Source: Adineta steineri
Lineage: Eukaryota; Rotifera; Eurotatoria; Adinetida; Adinetidae
NCBI GenBank assembly: GCA_905250115.1
Contig: CAJNOI010000007.1
Coordinates: 1,223,566 to 1,287,565, forward strand
Reading direction: 5' to 3'
DNA: 64,000 bases
Shown here: piece after piece, positions 12,315 to 21,965 of the stretch
How positions within the stretch are numbered: the first letter of the stretch is position 1
How the letters are laid out: every line of letters starts with the position of its first letter
Program-made: the position numbers and the translations under genes
Notes under the pieces: model-generated
Databases searched by the model: none
What the model was told of the DNA's origin: nothing
The model's input: the letters and a program-made list of their open reading frames with translations, nothing else

Positions 12315-13498
12315 CAATAGTTTCTCAACACTTTTTTGTATAACAAATGCGATACATGATACATACGTCATTTTCTGTTAAATTCGATGATAAATTACAC
12401 AGATGTACTTGATGTACTTGGAATCAAAAATGTATCATTTTATATTTTCTAATTTAATTTAAATATCTTTCGAAAGATACAAAATATTATACTGAAAATT
12501 TTAGTACTAGTAAAACTTTTTGTTTTACATATTCTATAAAAATAATGAGCTAAATCTAACATCTCTTTGCTGAATGATAAAAGTAGACAGTTTTGTAAAT
12601 GGTTATTCTACACAAAAATATCCAAGTGTCTATGAAATAATATTAATATTAATTATATATTCCTATAGAATATCAAATATTTGATAAAACAGATGTTATT
12701 ATCGAAATAGAATTCATATATAAATTTTTCTAAAACAAATTCAATAAATTTACTATATGTCAACGTTGTCAAAATAATAATTTTTTAATTTGTGCAGGTG
12801 GTGTATTAGGTGGTATTCAAATACAATTTGCTCGATCAGAATAATTTCGCGGAACTATAAACAAAAAAAACAGAAAAGAAAATTTTATTCTCACAAGTTA
12901 TTGTTCCATGTGATTCTACTTGATGTATTTCAAGATACTCCTTGTCAATGATATTTTCAATTCATTTTTTCATTGGCAGAAATATTTACATTCATTGGAC
13001 ATTTATCTGGTCTTGTTTGTGCACAATTTCTTGTCAATTACGATTCAATTGAATATTATTTGTAGTTTGGATGTCCTCTTTTAATACGACAAACAAAATC
13101 TTTTATTAATTTATTTTCGATCTTTGAATATCGTTTCATCATTGACTCTTTATCTAGTCACATTGTTTATAAACAAGTAATTCAACGTTTGTGTCTAAAT
13201 TTTTTGCAATAACTAATATTAATTAAGAATGTTAATAGGATATATATGGATCACGTGTCAAAAATGCAGTGTGAACGTGACAATAGGTTAAAAAAACATC
13301 CGATATATCTAGTGTAAATATAAATAAATATGGACGAACAAGAACATTTCATTTACAATAGTCCAAAATGAATTGATTCTCATTCTATTTTTATCGAGAA
13401 TAGACTAATTTCTATTTCTGTTTCTATTTGTATTGAATTGTTTTGATTTTTCGTCATCTATTGTTTCAGGAGAAAATTCTAGATCAAATAATAGTTTA
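10861..13498. other. Palindrome spacer, right margin
   Basis: Mostly featureless AT-rich DNA. A (TA)n run lies at about 12292-12314 and a GC-richer patch at 12125-12200. Around 12985-13040 a broken reading frame contains TFIGHLSGLVCAQF, which is vaguely like the GHLAG segment of rhomboid-family membrane proteins; it has stops nearby and I would not annotate it as a gene. Confidence 0.35.
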
Positions 13499-13553
13499 TT
13501 CGATTGTGCACATAATTATATGAAAATGGTTTATCTTTAACATTTCATTAAAC

Positions 13554-13766
13554 ATGATTGTTTATTTAAACACAATAAGAAAACACTTAGAAGATTATCA
13601 ATTAGAACTTAAATGTCTTGAGTCGATTTATTCATTATTATTATTAGTTAATGTAAATAAAATTCGTTATGAATATAAACAAAAACTGGATGATTATAAA
13701 ACATTAGTCAATGATGTTGAACAATTTCGATTAATTATTGAAAAAATTAAAAACGATGATTCATGA
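13554..13766 (+). CDS. Coiled-coil-like fragment, possibly last exon of a lost gene
   Basis: A 70-residue reading frame, rich in leucine, glutamate and lysine (RKHLEDYQLELKCLESIY...), ends at a proper stop. Its ATG is poorly supported, and upstream sequence (13470-13545) reads as another frame fragment, so this is more likely the 3' part of a broken gene than a complete one. The left arm holds a degraded counterpart. I do not recognise a family. It could be residual coding sequence of the progenitor of the palindrome. Confidence 0.3.
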   Translation: MIVYLNTIRKHLEDYQLELKCLESIYSLLLLVNVNKIRYEYKQKLDDYKTLVNDVEQFRLIIEKIKNDDS

Positions 13767-15761
13767 AAAATAAAGATAATCTGATGAATCAGTAAGTAAG
13801 AACTTTCTTGGCTTAGATTCAAATATCGAATAGTTTTAAATAAAAACTAAGTATAGAGTTAAAGACATGAATATTTAAGTAAAAAGTTAAATGTATTGTT
13901 ATTGTAGTGATAAAACTGAGAATAGGTATTTGTGTACTTGCCATTATGACTGTGTTTGTTTGCTAGTTTTATCTTTACTATACTTTGACGAGGTCAACAG
14001 AAAATGCACTACTGTTTATAAATTTTAGATAAGCTTTTATAGATAGATATATAGACATAGAATCGAGAAAGATATCTATGCTTATAGATAAAGAACGACA
14101 GTATTAGAAAAATGCAGTTTCATATATGAAAAGAAAAGATCCATACGTATTTCATTTACATATATATCGACACTTAAAAGAAATGATTAACTGACTACAT
14201 ACTATTTCGCATATGAAAATAAAAACAAAATCTTTGTCAGATTGTAAATAAACATTATGAGAGAAAACACGTACAATATTCGAGATATGAAAATGAAAGA
14301 AATATAAATGAAAAAAACACACAGATATTATAGTACTATTTTATTACTGACAAGAGACAAGATGAAGAGAAAATGTATATATACTATATGATCACAATTA
14401 ATCTTTATTAGAAATTATCTTCTAGTAATAAAATTTATTCAGCAATTCAACTTTAGTTAATTTATTTTTATTTTTAACATTAACTCGAAATCATGACATA
14501 TTTTATTGTCTATACTTTAAATTAAAGCAATTAAACAAAAATATAGTTGTTTTTTTTATTATAGTTTTATATAAGAATTGATTATTATTAAAATTCTGTA
14601 GAAGATGATTCATTATTTATAGATTTTGATGGACTGAAAAAGATTAATTTTTATTTTGATAGTTTAATTCTACATATACTACTAATTATGATAAACAAAA
14701 AAGTAAATTAATATTGTTAAAATCAATATGATGGATATATGTTTTTAAACTATAAAAATAAACTGAAAGTAATGAATGAGAAAAGTATAATAGTTCTTAG
14801 AAAAAGAAATAACATCTTTTATTTTGTGAGTTTTGTATTGAAACAATTATTGCTAATGATGATCATGATATTGTAAAAAGAATAGATGTGAATTGTTGTT
14901 TTGTAAAAATGTATTCTATCTTTTCTAGATTCTAAATGTACCAAGTTCTCGAATTGCTGATGCATGTCGATTATGAGTGAATGATGGTTATATGGTTTTA
15001 ATAAAAAACATCATTGTATCCGTTTATGTCGAAAAAAGATTACAACCGATATAAATAATCATATAGATCAATATCATGGTTTATTAGGAACATTCTCTAA
15101 TATTATTTCATGAGTTGTTATTAAAAATATACCAACTACAACATGTTTAATTAAAAATAATGTTCAAGTTGTTGATCCATATACAAGTTTTCAAAACTCA
15201 TCTTACTAATGTTCCTCATATGCATCCATCAATGCTAAAAATTATAAATAAAATACTTAGAACTGTTTAATTAATTCATTTAATAACTGAAAATCAAACA
15301 AAACATGTAGTAAGTTAAATCTATAAGTTGATATTGATTTGACAAATTCAATCAAATAAAATTTGTTGAGTATAACAATTCTAAATGAACTATCATAAGA
15401 GTTATAATTATTTGACATTTGTAATCAAGTGATTCATTACATTGATATAATCTAGTTACTAGTTTATAGTAGTGAATGTAGTTAATTTGATTATTCACAC
15501 TCATATTCTTAAGTTAATTCAAATTAAATCAATATAGATCTATAACCTGATTTTATTTTTTTCAAAACATTTTAAATACTTATTTTTTTTCTAGATTAAA
15601 TAAATACATCTTTTTTTTTTGTTTTGTTTTAGCATATCAGATAATAAAATGATCGATGATATACAAATAAGTATTTTTTTAAAATATTTTTTTGTTTTTT
15701 TTATTATTTGTTCTTTGTTAAAAATTACTATATATTAATATAAAGTATTCTTTTTTCAGAT

Positions 15762-17367
15762 ATGTCTTCAACAGGTTATTGTAATGAGTCAACATGCACT
15801 GAAGGGTTAACAAGATTATATAAATGCCAATGCTGTAGTCAGTTTGTCTGTTCACAACATCGATCGGTACACTTCATGGCTGATCTGTCAAAAAAAGCAG
15901 ACAAAATGGTACTTGATTTTATACAAGTTTCAAATGAATGTATACCGGAACTTGTTAGGAAAAATCAAGAAACTCAACATGAACAACAACTAATTGATCA
16001 ACCAATTCCATTAAATATAGAAGGTAAATTATTTAAAAAATTTTTTAAAATAGAGTCTTATTATTTAATATTTATTTAGATGAATTAATTATGGAAGTTC
16101 AATCACCATCATCATCATCTGATATTGATCAATCACCAGAAGATGTTTTACCACCAATTAAGTATGTTTTATTTCAATTTAAAAATTATGATTTATATAA
16201 TTATTGTTTAGATCTCCAGTCGATCATAATTCACGAGATAAATCAGGTATGTTAAAGAAATAAATATGAAACTTTTAGGAAATTTTTTTTGTCGTTATAA
16301 CATACAGATTAAGTGTCGAGAGTAAAGTTAGTTGATAATCGAAAGAAAAATTCTGATTGTTATCGATTTAGACTGCGAAATATTTATATTTAATTAGAAA
16401 AAAAAATGAATATATACATTTCTTCTTCTTCTTCGTTTCGTTTAATAGTAAAACGAACAGGCAGAAATAGTGTGGTATGAAAAACATAACCTACTTATCG
16501 TCCACACCACGATTAAATGAAAAGAAAAGAAAAAGATAACCGATTTATCGTCCATGCCACTAGGAAATGAAGAGAAAAGAAAAGAAAAAATATGTATATA
16601 CATATATGTACAATTACTTCTCACGAACAACGATATTGTTATTCGAGATCTGAATTCGTCATTAAATAAATAATTAAATAAATAATTATATATATATATA
16701 TTAATTAGAAAGAGAAAAAATTCACCTCAAAATATCTACAACTTTCATCAACCACACACATTAATTAGTACTCATATATTGACTATCTTTCACTTAAGAT
16801 TGAATTTCAGAAAGTAATTAACTGATTTCATTTTCGAAAAAGGATAAATAGATCCATAATTCTATGTGAATAGATTTTATTATATGTGGATTATATGACG
16901 AAGAAGAGATACGACTGAATAGCTTAGTTGGTATAGCATCCGCTCGGTACGCGGTAGGTCCGAGGTTCGATTCCTCGTCTGGTCATTTCTTTTGCTCCGT
17001 TTTGTTGTCATACTATCTCGCTGGACAGACCTCGGGTGTTAGATTTTCATCTTCGCAAGCTAAATCTTCAAAATATTAATAAGAATTACAAATAAATTAA
17101 TTTTATTACCAAAAAAATCTAAATTATTTTGATAATCAAAACTAATATTATTTTTGTCTTTTCCTTTTTTTAGGAATAAATAAGCATGATCGCTTGGTGT
17201 TATGTCCTTTTACACATGGTATGATTCATTTAATTGATTGTTGCCCGACACAATCACGAAACATACCATGTGTAAAAGGATCTATGAAAAAGAAACATCT
17301 AAAGCAACACCTAACAAAATACCATCGACTGACGCTATCAGACGCAACAAAATTTAGTCAAATTTAA
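15762..17367 (+). CDS. Zinc-finger protein, B-box-like N-terminus and C2H2-like C-terminus (right-arm copy)
   Basis: Four exons join in frame to 190 residues: 15762-16023, 16080-16161, 16213-16247 and 17174-17367. All junctions are GT-AG and the phases agree. Residues 1-40 hold a Cys/His cluster (GYCNESTC ... YKCQCCSQFVCSQHRSVH) like a B-box or AN1 finger, with the spacing C-x-C-C-x4-C-x2-H-x3-H. The middle is acidic and serine-rich (QSPSSSSDIDQSPED). The last exon has a second possible metal site (LCPFTHGMIHLIDCC ... IPCVK ... HLKQHLTKYH). There is no signal peptide or membrane segment, so it is probably an intracellular protein that binds a protein or nucleic acid; that is inference. The ATG is immediately downstream of a ttttttcag acceptor, so a 5' UTR exon may exist upstream. 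The left arm carries a broken copy. I do not recognise a named family. Confidence 0.7.
16490..16595. repeat. Two-copy direct repeat of about 53 bp
   Basis: A unit beginning acc-t/g-a-c/t-ttatcgtcca and ending in an aaaagaaaag run occurs twice in a row inside intron 3 of the zinc-finger gene. The two copies differ at several positions. This part of the intron is absent from the left arm. Confidence 0.5.
16913..16985 (+). tRNA. tRNA-like gene, tentative Thr (GGT), possibly a pseudogene
   Basis: Seventy-three bases fold as a cloverleaf. The A-box-like stretch is tagcttagttggtatagc, the anticodon stem is ccgc/gcgg around the loop tcggtac, and the T-arm is perfect (cgagg-ttcgatt-cctcg, B box intact). 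The acceptor gactgaa/tctggtc has two G-U pairs and one A-C mismatch. With the standard frame the anticodon is GGT, but position 33 is C instead of the near-universal U, so the identity is unsure. No CCA is encoded, as expected for a eukaryote. It lies in intron 3 of the zinc-finger gene, in the same direction, in a segment missing from the left arm. It could also be the head of a tRNA-derived SINE. Confidence 0.5.
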
Positions 17368-17877
17368 AACATTTAATTTTAATTTTTTTTTATTATTTAT
17401 TTAATTTTTTCTTGTTCCCTTATTTGTAATATTAATTTAATTAAACTAATGAATAAATTTATCAACTACTTTTAAAATCTTTTTTTGATTTATTAATCTT
17501 TTTTTTCTAATATTACTTAAACAATTGCACTTCAAAAGTGCCCTATCATGATTGTTTGAAATATTCTCATTTACTCATCTTCTAATTTACCATTAAAAAT
17601 GCGAAATAAAACTGTGCTTGAGAAAAATAACAGATGATCATTTTATTATTATATTCATATTATATTGGTCACTTCAGTGTCTATATAGAGTAATGTTTAT
17701 TATTTATTATATAAATCATACGAGCCAAGATATAAAAGATTTTTCTTTAAGTAGAAATATTTATCGTTTTTAGTGGTGTAAGAAATGAATACGTCGTCGT
17801 ATGTGTGAACGTAGGAAATAGAATAAATTCATTCAACAAAGCATTCTAACTTTATTCAAATATTAAAACATTTTATT

Positions 17878-20196
17878 AAATTTTTCAAAGATTCTCTTTA
17901 GATGATATTCGTATAAAAATATTATTCTAATTTTAATTTAACAAAAGTAATGATTAATATCTCATATAATTCTTTGTTCAATAATAAAGATTATTATTTA
18001 ATATGAATATTTTACTATTTTATTTTAATTAATAGACAAGAATTTAAATAAAAATAAAACTACAATTGAATTTTATAAAATATTGATGATTTTACTTTCG
18101 TATTTAATCATTGAAAATATTAAATTTAATTTTTCTAAATCAATTGATCTTTTACAAATGAAATAAAAATTACGTATATCTTATAAAAATATTTTTCATT
18201 TAAAAATTATGGAAGGTTTATTTAAATAAAATTTAATTTTTACGTCTATAGATATTTATATGAAAATGATTTAATTTACATTAAGAGTTTTATAGAATTT
18301 CTATGCAAAACATTTATTTTAAATAACTGTTATACAAAAAATAATAGTGATGAAGAAAATATAAAAAGAACGGAGAATATTATTTATTTATTTATATTGA
18401 AAATGAATTAATAAGAATGATATGTATCAGAAGATAAATAATTTCGAAAAGAATATTTTCAAATGATTTTTAGATTCGAATTTTCTATATTGAATAGAAA
18501 TTAGTGAAATAGAAATAATCTTTAGATTTTCTTTTTGAAATTTAAGACATTTTATTCTTTAACATAGTGTGTAGCAATAACATTGAATGATTATATTTTG
18601 ATTTATTTATTATTGTAAAATACTCTAAAATTATTAATTCGAAATAATGTTTCATTCTTGAGATATTTATTACATTCTTTGTTTTATATGAATTCTTTTC
18701 AAGATGTTTTATTGTTGAATAGATTTATCAATGAATAAACTCTCAGATGAAATTTTTATCAAATATCATATTATAAATTAAAAATCTTAGCGAAATGATT
18801 TCAACTCTGGATGAAAAGTCTAAAGAGATTTTATTTTTTAAGTATTTTTAAATGACATTAACATCTATATTGAATACACAAACAATAAAAATTTATTTCT
18901 GGACTTTTCCAAACTTCATCTATAAAACTTTCATGAGTTCGAGGAATTTTTATAGTTAAATATTTATTTCGGAATAGGATAGAAAATTTATTTTTATTTT
19001 TATTTTTAATTTTTCTATTAGAATAAATAATAATAATTCAATCCAATTTTCTTTAATTGATATAAATACTAAAGAACTATTTTAACTATCAAACAAATCA
19101 ATGATGATTAAAATATTCTTTTCAAATATAAAATCTATGAATTAATAAGAGATAATTGATCACATAATCATAAAAACAAATAGAATTTAATTAAATTTCA
19201 AAAATTTACTGTTTTCATCTATTTATTCAGTGTACAAATTTTCTTAAGTTAATATCGAAGAAATCTTTTCAAACTGTAATATTATAGGAAGATATTTTAT
19301 TGAGAAAAGAATATTTATAATTTTCTTTATATCTATTAGTGAAGGACGATATTTTTTGTGATTGAAATCACTTTTTAATAAAAACTAAATCAAATGAATC
19401 TATAAAAAAAATATCTTAAAACTTTCTTTGTTTTGTTATGATTATAATATATTGATAAATTCATAAATAGAATTATATATTAACATTTTATGATAGATAA
19501 AGGGTAAATTATATTTAATCTTAATTTATTGAGATTTATGTAATTATTTTAGAAATCTTCATCTTATTATTTAATTCTTCTCTTTCGTTTTGTTTTATTC
19601 TGATTTGTTTAAATTTCTTTTATTAATTGTCTTTTACTAGTTGTTTCTTTATTCTTTCATATTCAAATTCAAATAAAATTTATTTTAAACGCACAACAAT
19701 TCGTTTGTTTTAATGGAGAAAAAAAGAAAGTTTGATTTGTTGTAAATCTTGAGGGTGTGGATGTGGGTGTGGGTGAGGGTGTCGTATTCTCCTCCGACAA
19801 CACCCACACCCTCAAGATCGAAGATTAAAATTTTATGAATCTTTTATGAATTTTTTATAGTTCTGTCTTTATCTGCATTCAATTTTCAGTCACACAGAAC
19901 ATAAGTCGATATATTCAACCAATCTGACAGTTACTCTAGTATACTTGATACTTTTTTTTATATAACTCTATTTAATAGATATCAACAGTTACATTTAGGT
20001 GATATTTTTAATTGTAATCAACATAGTTTAATATTGTAATATTTATTATTAACTGTTAATATCATAAAATTTAGGTAAGACAAGTAAATATTCATTATCT
20101 TACAGTTGCTTGACAAGAAAAACGAAGATAAGAAATTATAAGCAGACTTTTGTTTTTGTCACTTTCTACTTCTCAAGAATTCAACCAAAAAAAATA
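17878..20196. other. Intergenic AT-rich region
   Basis: No gene recognised. It contains the GT-rich hairpin at 19746-19818. Upstream of the next gene, 20074-20105 looks like a very short intron (gtaaga...ttacag), which may belong to its 5' UTR. Confidence 0.5.
19746..19818. repeat. GT-rich hairpin with telomere-like motif
   Basis: One arm (19746-19784) reads atcttgagggtgtggatg then tgggtgtgggtgagggtgtcg; the other (19795-19818) is its near reverse complement, cgacaacacccacaccctca then agat. The loop is about 10 bases. It contains TGTGGG and GTGGGTG units; TGTGGG is the known telomere repeat of bdelloids. Confidence 0.7.
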
Positions 20197-21588
20197 ATGA
20201 TAATCTTTTCAAAGTCGAATACAATTATTTCTATTTTATTTGTTCTTATATATTTTCAAAATATAATTGTTAGACTACAATCTGTTGGTAGTAAAGGTAA
20301 ATTTGATTTTGGTCCAAATCAATTAGCATCAAATATTTGGTATAAACCAAAAGGTCAATTAATCAATGGTCATTATGAAAATAGTTATTCAAATTTTAGT
20401 TTATGGTCAAATCTTTTATTACATTTACAAAATAATAATGGTTCAATATCAATACAAGCTTCGGAAATTGGATATATGAAGAATGAAGCATTGATGAATT
20501 TTCGTAAAAATAATATTTCTGTTATTGTAGTATTACCTGCTTTTACTCAATGTTATGATGGTACTATATTAGGATTATTAGAACTCTATGGTGAATCACC
20601 AAAAGAGAATTTATTTTGTAAAATTTTTGATATTTGTAATTCAACAGATCGACAAGATCCAAATGGAAAAGGATGGTTTGTTACTCGAGATGATTTTGCA
20701 TATACTCCTGATTTCTTAAATTTTGATGAAAGAATGCCAAATTTAATTCCTTATCTTGACTATAATAAATTAATGAATATATCAAGTAATCCACCACAAT
20801 GGTTATATCCAAATCTTTCTTGGGTGGATAGAAAAACATTAGCACGTGTTGATAATTGTCCTCAAGCAGGTACAAATCGTATTTCAAATCTAATGCATGA
20901 TTATATAAAATATCTATCTATTATGAATAAAAAATTTAATTCGACAAAAATTCCAGGAATACAAATCAATTGGAATGTTATTGAAGGGTGGGAATGGAGA
21001 GATGAACATTGTTTAGATTTATTATATGATAAATTTAATGATTCGAAACAATTCGATTATGCTTATCGTTATATTACTAATCCTTGTCATCAAGATACAC
21101 CGCATTTAAAAGATTTAGTAGAATTACTCTGTTCTGTAAATAATTGTCCTGAAGTTGTTTATATGGATATGGATTTAACATATTTTACATCGTATTCATT
21201 AGAAGTCCTTCATATGAATAAACAAATTTTAAATTCATTGAATATTTCATTTGGAATTAATTTAGTTGATCAATGTGTAGAAATTGATAATTGTGTTGCA
21301 GAAATTCTTTCAACAGATCATTCACAAGTTGTATTAAATTTAGATGCAGAATCTAAATATCCAAATTTAACTCGAAATCAAATGCAAGAACTTAGTTTAA
21401 TCAATGTTTTAAATTTCCTAATCAATCAAAATATTCTTGATAAAGATACGCATATTGCAATAACAAGTTGGACTACATGGCCCATTGAAATTGGTCAACA
21501 AACGAATGAGTTAAGATCTGGTGGTATGGCTCATACTGCAAATGAAATCTTTGAACGGATACTAATACCACATTCATTTGCAAAATAA
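20197..21588 (+). CDS. Secreted protein of unknown function, 463 residues
   Basis: The open frame extends upstream to 20110, but only from a TTG; the first ATG is at 20197 and is followed at once by a good signal peptide (MIIFSKSNTIISILFVLIYF), so I start there. No introns. The mature part has many cysteines (for example QCYDG, CKIFDIC, DNCPQAG, HCLDLL, NPCHQD, LCSVNNC, DQCVEIDNC), many N-glycosylation sites, and alternating strand/helix stretches such as ISVIVVLPAF and PGIQINWNVIEGWEWRDEHC that could suit a TIM-barrel hydrolase. This is only an impression. I do not recognise the family. A single long exon in an intron-rich region, and no animal family that comes to mind, leave transfer from another kingdom or a rotifer-specific gene both open. 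Confidence 0.75.
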   Translation: MIIFSKSNTIISILFVLIYFQNIIVRLQSVGSKGKFDFGPNQLASNIWYKPKGQLINGHYENSYSNFSLWSNLLLHLQNNNGSISIQASEIGYMKNEALMNFRKNNISVIVVLPAFTQCYDGTILGLLELYGESPKENLFCKIFDICNSTDRQDPNGKGWFVTRDDFAYTPDFLNFDERMPNLIPYLDYNKLMNISSNPPQWLYPNLSWVDRKTLARVDNCPQAGTNRISNLMHDYIKYLSIMNKKFNSTKIPGIQINWNVIEGWEWRDEHCLDLLYDKFNDSKQFDYAYRYITNPCHQDTPHLKDLVELLCSVNNCPEVVYMDMDLTYFTSYSLEVLHMNKQILNSLNISFGINLVDQCVEIDNCVAEILSTDHSQVVLNLDAESKYPNLTRNQMQELSLINVLNFLINQNILDKDTHIAITSWTTWPIEIGQQTNELRSGGMAHTANEIFERILIPHSFAK

Positions 21589-21965
21589 GTATCACATGTA
21601 GAGAATTAAATAAAACTATATCGAGAATTTATGTCGAAGATAAGATTATTTTCTATCAAGTAATTAATTACTCAAATTTAATCGTATTAATATATATTCG
21701 GACTTTGAAAATACGTTAATTTAGAAAAATGAAATAACATACATATTCTGTATTATCTAAATATCGATTTCTCTATTCTAAACTATTTACTCTTTCTTAT
21801 AGTAAAGTTTCTCTATGTACAATCTATATTACAAAGGTATAAACATAATAAATTACTGATAACAAGTAAATGTTTTTATTTCGCTTGAATAGAATATACA
21901 AAAAAAAACTAAAACGAATAGAAAAAAAACATACACCATAATACATTAAGGAAAAATATCAGAAT
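21589..21965. other. Convergent intergenic spacer
   Basis: Shared 3' flank of the secreted-protein gene (+) and the GlgC-like gene (-). AT-rich, with nothing else visible. Confidence 0.5.

Larger units (their letters stand above)
13499..17877. repeat. Right arm of large inverted repeat (palindrome)
   Basis: Reverse-complement partner of 2645-6635 (landmarks are given there). It is longer than the left arm, mainly because intron 3 of its zinc-finger gene (16248-17173) has about 700 bases without a counterpart, including the tRNA-like sequence. A 70-residue coiled-coil-like reading frame (13554-13766) is open here but degraded in the left arm. Confidence 0.85.

Noticed and set aside
12985-13040. 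Rhomboid-like fragment (GHLSGLVCAQF)
   Set aside because: Only a dozen residues match loosely and stops surround it; it could be chance in AT-rich DNA.
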